A stretch of DNA of 5,734 nt from Dehalococcoidia bacterium (GTDB taxonomy: Bacteria; Chloroflexota; Dehalococcoidia; Tepidiformales; Tepidiformaceae). The stretch is taken from contig JALOAP010000223.1 in the NCBI GenBank assembly GCA_023228745.1, positions 1 to 5,734 on the forward strand, given 5' to 3'. The notes under the pieces are model-generated. The model was given only the letters and a program-made list of their open reading frames with translations. It had not been told where the DNA came from and made no database searches. The translations under genes and the position numbers were made by a program. Below, in pieces: positions 1 through 5,332 of this stretch; the stretch's first letter is position 1, and each line of letters begins with the position of its first letter.

Positions 1-36
1 CTTACCCATCGGTAGAAAAACATCTTCCAATTCTAT

Positions 37-77
37 GACCGGGCGCATAGACTATAGCCGCTATCGACCCGGCGCAT
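37..77 (+). promoter_or_regulatory. direct repeat upstream of the diiron operon (candidate operator)
   Basis: Two copies of GACCSGGCGCAT lie at 37-48 and 66-77 and match at 11 of 12 positions. Each is preceded by CTAT (33-36; CTATC at 61-65), and their starts are 29 bp apart, close to three helical turns. They sit directly upstream of the ribosome-binding site of the first diiron gene, where a promoter is expected. Spaced direct repeats here would suit binding of a regulator on one face of the DNA. A TATAGC at 53-58 between the copies could be a -10 element, but I see no convincing -35. Function is inferred from position only. Confidence 0.35.
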
Positions 78-97
78 GTCGCCATCTATACATGGGC

Positions 98-103
98 GAG
101 GAG
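98..103 (+). promoter_or_regulatory. ribosome-binding site of first diiron gene
   Basis: GAGGAG lies six bases before the ATG at 110. It fixes this start over the out-of-frame ATG at 76. Confidence 0.75.
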
Positions 104-109
104 TGAGCA

Positions 110-1153
110 ATGGCTGCAAACCCCACCACGGAATCGGGCCTCGACCTTTCCTGGCTGAATCTCTACGACGAGCCAGCGTCGGCCACGCCCGGAAAGAAGG
201 GCATGACGCTCAAGGAGATCAACCTTGGGCAGTACGGCGAGGTGGCCCGCAAGGGTGGCGATATGACCACCCGCCTGCGTGGGGTGCATCCGCGGCCCGA
301 CGCCCAGCGCTTCGGCCCCAACTACCAGTCCAAGGCCGACGTCTGGTCCGAAAACTGCGTCATGCTCTACGAGGAAGCGGTCCAGCGCCAGTGGTCCTCG
401 GCACGCGACATCCCCTGGGACACCCTCCAGGAGCTGCCCGACGAGATCGAGCGTGCCATGTGTCAGCTCTGCACGATGCTCACGGAAGTGGAGTTCATCG
501 CCGGCGACGTCCCGGGACAGTGGATGCCCTTCGTCAGCGCTCAGGACTTCGAGGCCGGCCTCTTCCTCATGTCCCAGATCATGGATGAGGCGCGCCACAC
601 CGACGTCTTCCGCAAGCGTGCACTTGCCAACGGCGGTGGCCTCCTTGCCCAGGGCGCGAACCTCGGCTTGCGCACCCTTATCGAAGCACGCGACTTCACC
701 GAGATGTCCGTGCTCATGCACGTCCAGGCCGAAGGCTTCGTCCAGTCGATGTTCCGCATGGGTGAGCTGATTGGCCAGACCGACGCAGAGAAGCGCATCT
801 TTCGCATGAGCGCCCAGGACGAATCCCGGCACCTTGCCTTTGGCGTCATGCACCTGAAGTATGTGCTGGACACCGAGCCCGAGCGCCGCGAGGAGATCCA
901 CCACTACCTCGACAAGGCTGAAGGCGATGCGTCCGGCGGTGGCTCCGGCGACGTCACCTTCCCGCCGGTCTTCGAATCCCTCTGCATCCTGCTCGGTGGC
1001 GGCGTCGACAAGTTCGACGAGGGCCTGCAGAAGTTCCTGCTGCTCCGCAAGCGGCAGATCAACGAATACCTCCATCGACTCGAAGTCGCCGGTCTTGGCG
1101 ACCGCCGCCAGCGCGTCGGGCCGCTCTTCGCGCAGTTCGTCGACCCCGTCTAA
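110..1153 (+). CDS. ferritin-like diiron oxidase, R2/R2lox-like (ligands intact)
   Basis: A 347-residue soluble protein of the ferritin-like four-helix diiron superfamily, closest by eye to R2-like ligand-binding oxidases and ribonucleotide reductase R2. Ligand motifs appear in the expected order: helix-B glutamate E128 (E126 adjacent), E160-x-x-H163 in DEARHTDVF, E208 in QAEGF, and E238-x-x-H241 in DESRH. DEARHTDVF closely resembles EEAKHTQVF as I recall it from mycobacterial R2lox. The position four after H163, which is the radical Tyr in class Ia R2, is Phe167, so a ribonucleotide-reductase role is unlikely. The equivalent of the R2lox cross-linking Tyr (five before the helix-E Glu) is Met203. 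An oxidase or oxygenase is therefore expected, substrate unknown. There is no signal peptide or membrane segment. A Gly/Ser-rich stretch (274-280) precedes the C-terminal helices. The gene lies 66 bases before its paralogue in an evident operon. Family call is firm, exact reaction unknown. Confidence 0.85.
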   Translation: MAANPTTESGLDLSWLNLYDEPASATPGKKGMTLKEINLGQYGEVARKGGDMTTRLRGVHPRPDAQRFGPNYQSKADVWSENCVMLYEEAVQRQWSSARDIPWDTLQELPDEIERAMCQLCTMLTEVEFIAGDVPGQWMPFVSAQDFEAGLFLMSQIMDEARHTDVFRKRALANGGGLLAQGANLGLRTLIEARDFTEMSVLMHVQAEGFVQSMFRMGELIGQTDAEKRIFRMSAQDESRHLAFGVMHLKYVLDTEPERREEIHHYLDKAEGDASGGGSGDVTFPPVFESLCILLGGGVDKFDEGLQKFLLLRKRQINEYLHRLEVAGLGDRRQRVGPLFAQFVDPV

Positions 1154-1163
1154 TCGACGCATC

Positions 1164-1186
1164 TGGTCTCGGCAAGCCCGGGACCA
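1164..1186 (+). other. intercistronic hairpin between the two diiron genes
   Basis: A 9-bp stem (1164-1172 with 1178-1186, one G-T wobble, loop CAAGC) begins 10 bases after the first gene's stop. No T-tract follows, so it is not a convincing terminator. In a bicistronic mRNA it could protect the upstream message or set the ratio of the two subunits. Confidence 0.4.
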
Positions 1187-1219
1187 CCGTTCTCCACTCT
1201 GAAGGGGCTGAGGTGAACC

Positions 1220-2446
1220 ATGTCCACAACCGAGGCGTTGGCCAAGATGGCTGCAGGCCAAAGTGCAACTTCCGTCGATGTTCCCCAGGAAGCGCGCGAT
1301 AAGGCGCGCCAACTCGGCTGGGAAGACGGCCTGATCGAGCTCGCGCTCAGCAAGGGGCATAGCCTCCAGGAAGTCTGGCAGGCCCTCCGCGGGGGAGTCA
1401 GCGGCGAACAGGCGAAGCAGTTCCTCGCCGGCGGCCAGATGGTCCGTCCGGAGTTCAACTGGATGAAAGTCCCGACGGAATGGGGCGTAAAGGCCCGGGC
1501 CTCCGACCCGGAGCTCGGCCTCGCCATTGGCGACCTCAACATCGGGACCTATGGCGATATCCCCGACACCTGGACGAACCGCTCCGAAATTGCCCGCGGC
1601 TCCTTCCCCAACGCCATCGTCGAAGACATGGGCTACACGATCTTCGAGAAAGCGATCGTCTGGGCCGACTGCATCGTCCCGCGCTATGAGGAAGCGATCC
1701 GCGACCGCTGGGCGCCCGCCACGGACCTCCGCTGGACATCTCTCGCACCCCTCCCCGAGGAGACCGAAAAGGCCGTCTGCCAGGTCATGACCGAGCTGAG
1801 CGAGCGGTCCTACTTCGAAGGCGCCCTGCTGAGCGGTTGGCTACCACAGATCAGCTACGGCTACCTCGAGCTCAAGCTCTTCCTTTCCACGGTCATCTAC
1901 GACCTGGCGAAGATGAGCGAAGCTTTCCGGAAGCGGGCGCTCTCGAACGGCGGGGGTCTCGGGCTCCAGGCGCCGACCGACTACATGCGGGCAGCGAAGG
2001 AGGCGCGCTCCTACCCGGAGCTCGTCGCCATCCTTTTCGTCAACGACAGCGCACAGCTCACCTTCTTCAAGCACGGGGACCTCTTCGCGCAAAATGAGTT
2101 CGAGCGCGAACTCTACGCGCTTTGTGCTCGCGACCGGCAGCGTCACATGGACTACCAGGTCGATCGCCTCAAGCACTTCCTCTACAAGATGCCCGAGCGC
2201 CGCGAGGAGCAGAATCTGTACTTCAACAAGGGCGAAAATCGCCTCGCGAAGGACTGGAGCGACGCAATCGTCAACGAGCCGCTCGCCCTGCTGCTCGGAG
2301 GCGGGCGCGACAAGATGGATGCCGGCATGGCAAAGCTCGCCGAGTTCCGCAAGCTCCAGATCAAGGAATACGTTGAAAACCTGGAGAAAGCCACGTTCTT
2401 CCGGAACCACCTCAACGGTCGCTTCGAGGACATCCTGGCCAACTAG
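1220..2446 (+). CDS. diiron-protein paralogue with degenerate metal site (putative non-catalytic partner)
   Basis: A 408-residue protein collinear with the upstream diiron protein. From residue 100 on it aligns at a constant offset of 69 (GLAIGDLNIGTYG to GMTLKEINLGQYG; YEEA; AFRKRALSNGGGL to VFRKRALANGGGL), with one later single-residue gap and a shared PERREE and LLGGGxDKxDxG. Five of six metal ligands are replaced: E128 by S197, E160 by L229, H163 by M232, E208 by S277 and E238 by R306. Only H309 (for H241) remains, within DRQRH. The fold should be kept but without a dinuclear iron site, as for structural partners of other diiron enzymes. Residues 1 to about 98 have no counterpart upstream, and residues 24-70 look like short helices (DKARQLGW, LQEVWQALRGG, EQAKQFL). 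The start is set by GAGGTG at 1210-1215. A partner role is inferred from pairing and ligand loss. Confidence 0.82.
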   Translation: MSTTEALAKMAAGQSATSVDVPQEARDKARQLGWEDGLIELALSKGHSLQEVWQALRGGVSGEQAKQFLAGGQMVRPEFNWMKVPTEWGVKARASDPELGLAIGDLNIGTYGDIPDTWTNRSEIARGSFPNAIVEDMGYTIFEKAIVWADCIVPRYEEAIRDRWAPATDLRWTSLAPLPEETEKAVCQVMTELSERSYFEGALLSGWLPQISYGYLELKLFLSTVIYDLAKMSEAFRKRALSNGGGLGLQAPTDYMRAAKEARSYPELVAILFVNDSAQLTFFKHGDLFAQNEFERELYALCARDRQRHMDYQVDRLKHFLYKMPERREEQNLYFNKGENRLAKDWSDAIVNEPLALLLGGGRDKMDAGMAKLAEFRKLQIKEYVENLEKATFFRNHLNGRFEDILAN

Positions 2447-2463
2447 CGTTTCGCACGGTGCCG

Positions 2464-2507
2464 ACAATCAAGAGCCCCCCTCGAACCTGAGGGGGGCTCT
2501 TGATTGT
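2464..2507. terminator. perfect 19-bp hairpin, probable bidirectional terminator
   Basis: Arms 2464-2482 and 2489-2507 are perfectly complementary around a six-base loop (GAACCT). The core is AAGAGCCCCCCTC with its complement, and the A/T-rich stem base reads CTTGATTGT on either strand. It starts 17 bases after the second diiron gene's stop and ends 5 bases before the stop of a convergent small ORF on the minus strand, the usual place for a terminator shared by convergent genes. The T-tract is interrupted, but the stem is very stable. Confidence 0.8.
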
Positions 2508-2512
2508 GGCCT

Positions 2513-2728
2513 TCACGCTCGGGCAAACACCGTCGCGAGTCGCCGCAGCAGTCCAGGCCGCTCGCCCGGCAAGGGATTTGCCGTCCGCTCGGCTCGCAGC
2601 TCAGCCAGTGCTCGTTCGTGTGATGCAGCCATTCGGACCCACTCCGGCTCCGGTTCCCCCGGATGGACGAACCTCCGGTAGTTGGCCCTGGAGAGCATGT
2701 CCAGGTCGCTCATCTGATTCGAAAACAC
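2513..2728 (-). CDS. small hypothetical protein (71 codons)
   Basis: I do not recognise this protein. It reads as a charged, probably helical small protein: a YRRFVHPGEPEPEW segment near residues 17-30, an Ala/Glu/Arg-rich helix (ASHERALAELRAER, 34-47) and a basic, amphipathic end (LLRRLATVFARA). Third positions are mostly G or C, as in the large genes. Two starts are possible: GTG at 2728, preceded by GGAG (seven-base spacing), or ATG at 2713 (MSDLDML), which has no visible ribosome-binding site. I chose the GTG. The stop lies just beyond the shared hairpin at 2464-2507, which supports real leftward transcription. The overlapping plus-strand frame (2500-2832) would start inside that hairpin and is less likely. 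Confidence 0.5.
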   Translation of the reverse strand: MFSNQMSDLDMLSRANYRRFVHPGEPEPEWVRMAASHERALAELRAERTANPLPGERPGLLRRLATVFARA

Positions 2729-2746
2729 GGTTTCACTCCGTTCTGC

Positions 2747-2965
2747 TCACGCTAAGGGGGGCAGTGACGACCGCCCATTCCGCCGGCGAAAGAGGAGGAG
2801 CGGCTTCGCCGCACCGGTACTTTCGCCGGTGAGCTGCTTCGCTGCGTGTCGCATCTCTGGGTCACGCGTCAGCCGCTGAGGCAATGGACCATCGATATGG
2901 GGCGGCCGGTGGCGGCTCGAGAAGATCGCAATACGAGGCGACGTTGCGGAGACGAGATACAGCAC
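2747..2965 (-). CDS. possible small protein (72 codons)
   Basis: No family recognised. The main support is translational. GAGGAGG sits seven bases before a GTG at 2965, one of the strongest ribosome-binding sites in the window. The stop at 2747 lies 18 bases before the next small ORF on the same strand, as in an operon. The peptide begins MLYLVSATSPRIAIFSS and becomes basic and Pro/Arg-rich, with no clear domain, signal peptide or membrane helix. GC preference at third positions is weaker than in the large genes, and the 3' half overlaps a nested inverted repeat (2783-2829). It could be a chance frame. Confidence 0.3.
   Translation of the reverse strand: MLYLVSATSPRIAIFSSRHRPPHIDGPLPQRLTRDPEMRHAAKQLTGESTGAAKPLLLFRRRNGRSSLPPLA
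2783..2829. repeat. nested inverted repeat
   Basis: An outer perfect 10-bp inverted repeat (CCGGCGAAAG at 2783-2792 with CTTTCGCCGG at 2820-2829) encloses an inner 5-bp hairpin, GCGGC-TTC-GCCGC (2800-2812). A second motif of the same look, GCTGCTTCGCTGC, follows at 2833-2845. The arrangement resembles REP-like or structured-RNA elements, but with one copy visible it cannot be assigned to a family. No T-tract flanks it. Confidence 0.45.
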
Positions 2966-3162
2966 TTCCGTTCCTCCTCATGAGTGCTTTTGGGTGACGT
3001 GAATGACTACTGGAAACGGCAGCATGTAGCTATGCCCCGGTATCCGGGGAGCCGAAGGATATTGGGTACTCGTTAGGGCACAGCAGCGCTTGCTCGTGCC
3101 ATCGAGCACTGTTCGCAACAGGTGATGCAAGGAGCGATCGGTACGAGCGAGGGAAAAGAAAA
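2966..3162. other. stretch with no supported gene
   Basis: I find no convincing coding sequence, tRNA or terminator here. The only local structure is a short palindrome, CCCCGG-TAT-CCGGGG (3035-3049). A minus-strand open frame covers the stretch (2978-3178), but its GTG lies inside the terminator hairpin at 3163-3188 and it has no ribosome-binding site. A promoter for the downstream small ORFs could be here, but I cannot pick one out. Confidence 0.5.
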
Positions 3163-3188
3163 ACGCCGTACCACTCACGGTACGGCGT
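3154..3188 (-). terminator. intrinsic terminator, leftward
   Basis: On the minus strand a perfect 10-bp stem, ACGCCGTACC (3188-3179) with GGTACGGCGT (3172-3163), has a six-base loop and is followed directly by TTTTCTTTT (3162-3154). Stem plus U-tract is a textbook Rho-independent terminator. It closes a short transcript starting near 3310, because the larger gene further upstream has its own hairpin at 3429-3457. Confidence 0.8.
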
Positions 3189-3214
3189 GCTCGCCGATCA
3201 TACCGGAGTAGTCG

Positions 3215-3271
3215 CTATCCTTCGTGACCTCGACCGATACCAGTCGCGGCAGACGTCATTGCATGGAACAT
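3215..3271 (-). CDS. possible 18-residue peptide or leader ORF
   Basis: An ATG at 3271 is preceded by GGAGG (3282-3278) with six-base spacing and opens a frame of 18 codons (MFHAMTSAATGIGRGHEG) ending in TAG at 3215. The terminator hairpin begins 26 bases after this stop and a promoter-like sequence lies about 50 bases before the start, so the ORF is the only evident content of a short transcription unit. The peptide has no membrane helix and no run of a single regulatory amino acid, so the effector of any attenuation is not apparent. It could be a leader peptide, a small protein, or an accident within a non-coding RNA. Confidence 0.35.
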   Translation of the reverse strand: MFHAMTSAATGIGRGHEG

Positions 3272-3316
3272 TGACTGCCTCCGGCGGAAATGTCCGCGCT
3301 TTCGAGTAGGTAAACG

Positions 3317-3345
3317 AAACTAGAGCCCACCAGGGTAACCGTCAA
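3317..3345 (-). promoter_or_regulatory. sigma70-like promoter, leftward
   Basis: On the minus strand TTGACG (3345-3340), a 17-base spacer and TAGTTT (3322-3317) form a good housekeeping promoter. The -35 matches TTGACA at five of six positions. The -10 keeps the key second A and last T. Transcription would start near 3310 and end at the terminator at 3188-3154, giving an RNA of about 150 bases. It lies downstream of the lipoprotein gene's hairpin, so the unit appears independent. Confidence 0.55.
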
Positions 3346-3428
3346 CCCCCTTTTTGGGCTTATTCACTACCGCATGTGTGAAGTTCTCCACACTTCTCGC
3401 CTGCCCTGCCCTCTACTCCTCGCGGAAG

Positions 3429-3457
3429 AACGCCCCGGGGGCTGGCCCCGGGGCGTT
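3429..3457 (-). terminator. GC-rich hairpin ending the lipoprotein gene
   Basis: A perfect 12-bp stem (AACGCCCCGGGG at 3429-3440 with its complement at 3446-3457) and five-base loop lies 25 bases after the lipoprotein stop codon. On the minus strand it is followed by CTTCC rather than a long T run. It is a likely terminator with a weak tail. Nothing else in the 3346-3428 stretch could be identified. Confidence 0.65.
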
Positions 3458-3482
3458 GCCAGGAATTGGTGGTGACGGTCGT

Positions 3483-4064
3483 TTATTCGATCGCGCCGCA
3501 GGCGAGCACCCGGTTGTCGTCGATGTCATCATCATCATCGTCGTCATCGTCATCGAAGTCGTCGCCAACCAGTGCGAGGACATACCCGCCATCCTTCAGC
3601 TCCTGGATCCCGGTGTCCACGCTCTCTGTAGCGACATCGTCGTCCACATCGTCCAGGTCGTAGGCGGGGCGGCCGTTGATGGTGTTGCAGTCGCCTTCCC
3701 AAATGCCTGCTTCGAAGTCGTGGTCGTCGTCATCATCATCGTCGCCTCGCAGTGGGCGATAGCCCTCGGAGTCGATCTCGAAGGTGACCCGCGCCCGGTC
3801 CGCTCCTTCTGCGGTGATGATCGCGTTGCCCGAGACGCCAGAACCGTTCACTTCGGCCAGCGTCACCCTCACTGGTGCGATGCCCGCAACCGCGGATCGC
3901 GCTTCATTGGCGGCGTCCTGTGCAGTGTCCACTGCGGCCCCCGCCGTGTCCTCCACCCGGTCTCGAATGTCGTCCGCGGTGTCGTCGTCATCATCGCCAC
4001 AGGCGACGATAGTGAACGGCAATACAGCCGTCAGCCCGGCCAGCACCAGCCAGCGTTTCGGCAT
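3483..4064 (-). CDS. Asp-run secreted lipoprotein, SOD/CHRD-like C-terminal domain
   Basis: A 193-residue exported lipoprotein. The ATG at 4064 has a strong AGAGGGAGGG (4079-4070) five bases upstream, preferred over the in-frame GTG at 4100. It gives a classic signal: MPKR, a hydrophobic core (residues 5-19) and lipobox IVAC with Cys22 as the lipidation site. Next come an Asp run (24-28), a helical Ala/Asp-rich linker (31-61) and a beta-rich domain starting VRVTLAEVNGSGVSGNA (65-81). Asp runs also fill 108-114 and 168-183, the longest being ten in a row. The pattern GIWEGDC...PAYDLDDV...ELKDGGYVLAL...LACGAIE resembles CHRD or Cu/Zn-SOD-like beta-barrels as I recall them, but the His metal motifs are absent and an Asp run takes their place before HDFEAG. 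C126 and C189 could pair. Acidic loops suggest divalent cation or surface binding (inference). The family match is by eye. Confidence 0.8.
   Translation of the reverse strand: MPKRWLVLAGLTAVLPFTIVACGDDDDDTADDIRDRVEDTAGAAVDTAQDAANEARSAVAGIAPVRVTLAEVNGSGVSGNAIITAEGADRARVTFEIDSEGYRPLRGDDDDDDDHDFEAGIWEGDCNTINGRPAYDLDDVDDDVATESVDTGIQELKDGGYVLALVGDDFDDDDDDDDDDIDDNRVLACGAIE
3525..3554 (-). repeat. GAC/GAT triplet tract in lipoprotein gene (10 codons)
   Basis: Ten consecutive Asp codons (residues 171-180) alternate GAT and GAC. Slippage here would change loop length by whole codons without breaking the frame. A related seven-codon tract lies at 3723-3743. Confidence 0.75.
3723..3743 (-). repeat. GAC/GAT triplet tract in lipoprotein gene (7 codons)
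   Basis: Seven consecutive Asp codons (residues 108-114) are followed by His-Asp. This is the second acidic tract of the same gene, placed just before the GIWEGDC strand. Confidence 0.75.
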
Positions 4065-4096
4065 GGATACCCTCCCTCTAATCTTGGTCGGTATAT

Positions 4097-4111
4097 CCAC
4101 CCTATGGGCGG
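4097..4111. promoter_or_regulatory. imperfect palindrome upstream of lipoprotein gene
   Basis: CCACCCTATGGGCGG is an inverted repeat (CCRCCC arms around TAT) 32 bases before the lipoprotein start, in the 110-base gap after the lipocalin-like gene. It could be an operator. No clear promoter was found beside it, so the two genes may also be co-transcribed. Confidence 0.2.
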
Positions 4112-4174
4112 TCGGCCGGACAGCGGGCTACACCGCTTCGCTTCGCCGCATCGGTTCTGTTACAGGCGGCGTGC

Positions 4175-5254
4175 TCAGGCCGGTGTCGTGTAATCCTTGA
4201 ATCCGTACCGCTCGTGGGGCCCGAGCACGATGATCTCGTAGATCCCGATGCCCTCCTGCCCACCCGCCTTTGCGAGTGACACGGTCTGCACGTGCAGGTT
4301 CTGTACTGGGTCCTCTTTCGCGAGGTCATACTGAACGCCGTCGACTACGTCTTCGCCGACCCACATGCCGTGGCCCCATGTCGGCTCGCCATACCCAATC
4401 CCCTTCATAAAGAAGTGGTAGAGCGGCTCGAGCGTGATCTCCAACGGCTCCCCTGCCGGTGGCGTGAGCGTGAGTTTCGCTCCCGAAATCCACCGCGTCC
4501 CCTTCTGGAACGTGAGGTCGTGCCCGACCCTGCATTCGGTCATGGTGGCGTTCGGATAGGGCGTGAGGATCGCTCCCGCCTCGTGCCAGCGCGACCCGTC
4601 CGGGTTCTCCGAGGCGGTGAAGAGCGTACAGAAGTTCTCGAAGTTCAGCGGCGCCCAGTTCCAGAAGAACTGCGGCGCCTCGGTCGGTGGTGCTCCGCGC
4701 GGGTCCCGCCCGCCAACGCCTCGAATGCCCCACGAGTGGTCCCGGGAACCCCACCACTGCTGCGGTGAGACCTCGTACTCCTTGCCATCGAACCCGATGC
4801 GACCACTCCACTCCCCGTGCTGCGTCATCCGTGTGTAGTCCATCGTGATGGGGCCCCGGCGGTTGAAATGAGGCTCCTCGTTTGGGAGCGCGCGTGCTTC
4901 GAACAGCAGGTCCGCTTCGATGCCGTAGGCATTCTTTGCGACGGCGACCCGGAGCTTTCGCAGCGGTTCGATGACCTCTACGCGGATGGGCCCCACCTGC
5001 ATGTCCATGCGGTCGGGCCCGAGCCTTTTCGAAGCGCGCACCGCGTGCTGCTTCCCCTGGTGGACCACGCTAAACGCTGCATCGAACACGCCGAGGTTTG
5101 GATAAACGCCCATGGCCATGGCGAAGTACACCTCGCCGTCGCGTAGATACCCGTTGAAAAAGTAGCGGTCGTAGAAGTTCCGGTCCGTCGTGAAGACCGT
5201 GTCAATCGTGTAGGGCGTCTGATGAATCAGGTAGTCATCGGCGGGCGTCAGCAT
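4175..5254 (-). CDS. CrtC/AttH-like lipocalin-fold protein with SRDHSWG motif
   Basis: A 359-residue soluble protein without signal peptide. It appears to belong to the broad group related to hydroxyneurosporene synthase (CrtC) and AttH, double beta-barrel lipocalin-like proteins. The main mark is WWGSRDHSWGIR (167-178), which resembles the conserved D-H-x-W stretch of that group. Other family-like segments are the Trp/Phe-rich FFWNWAPLNF (196-205) and GHGMWVGED (294-302) near the end. The N-terminal half (about 20-130) and C-terminal half (about 190-350) are both strand-rich, as expected for two barrels. CrtC adds water to carotenoid ends without a cofactor. Here a hydrophobic substrate such as a terpenoid, steroid or lipid is plausible but unproven. 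AGGAG (5265-5261) with six-base spacing supports the ATG at 5254. The regulator-like gene ends 64 bases upstream on the same strand. Confidence 0.65.
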   Translation of the reverse strand: MLTPADDYLIHQTPYTIDTVFTTDRNFYDRYFFNGYLRDGEVYFAMAMGVYPNLGVFDAAFSVVHQGKQHAVRASKRLGPDRMDMQVGPIRVEVIEPLRKLRVAVAKNAYGIEADLLFEARALPNEEPHFNRRGPITMDYTRMTQHGEWSGRIGFDGKEYEVSPQQWWGSRDHSWGIRGVGGRDPRGAPPTEAPQFFWNWAPLNFENFCTLFTASENPDGSRWHEAGAILTPYPNATMTECRVGHDLTFQKGTRWISGAKLTLTPPAGEPLEITLEPLYHFFMKGIGYGEPTWGHGMWVGEDVVDGVQYDLAKEDPVQNLHVQTVSLAKAGGQEGIGIYEIIVLGPHERYGFKDYTTPA

Positions 5255-5307
5255 CAGGCTCTCCTTCGTGGGTGAGTGGCCTGACTCTACGCAGGTTCGG
5301 GCATGAA

Positions 5308-5332
5308 CGCCATCCGGTTTAGTCAGATGGCG
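5308..5332. other. weak hairpin over the regulator's stop codon
   Basis: CGCCATC (5308-5314) and GATGGCG (5326-5332) form a 7-bp stem around 11 bases that include the TAA of the upstream-lying minus-strand gene. On the minus strand it is followed by TTCATG, so it is at best a weak terminator between that gene and the lipocalin-like gene. Confidence 0.3.

Noticed and set aside
64..92. TCGACC-17-TATACA as promoter of the diiron operon
   Set aside because: Spacing is good, but transcription would start near 99, on top of the ribosome-binding site at 98-103.
86..1360. Long minus-strand open frame (424 codons) opposite the first diiron gene
   Set aside because: It is antisense to a protein with complete diiron motifs and a good ribosome-binding site, crosses into the second gene, and shows no recognisable domain. 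Such mirror frames are usual in GC-rich genes.
1841..2467. Minus-strand open frame opposite the second diiron gene
   Set aside because: It is antisense to a clear paralogue and starts inside the shared hairpin region. No motif is recognised.
2500..2832. Plus-strand frame of 110 codons
   Set aside because: It starts within the terminator hairpin, without a ribosome-binding site. The minus-strand small ORF has better signals.
2978..3178. Minus-strand frame of 66 codons
   Set aside because: Its GTG start lies in the loop of a strong intrinsic terminator, with no ribosome-binding site and no coding character.
2508..3482. tRNA, CRISPR array or insertion sequence in the gene-poor middle
   Set aside because: No T-loop-like motif, no regularly spaced repeats, and no transposase frame or terminal inverted repeats could be found by eye.
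4065..4100. Upstream GTG start for the lipoprotein (12 extra residues)
   Set aside because: It would put charged residues before the signal peptide and ignore the strong ribosome-binding site at 4070-4079.
3354..4193. Plus-strand open frame (279 codons) opposite the lipoprotein
   Set aside because: Its Ile/Val runs are the reverse reading of Asp triplets. The minus strand has the signal peptide, lipobox and ribosome-binding site.
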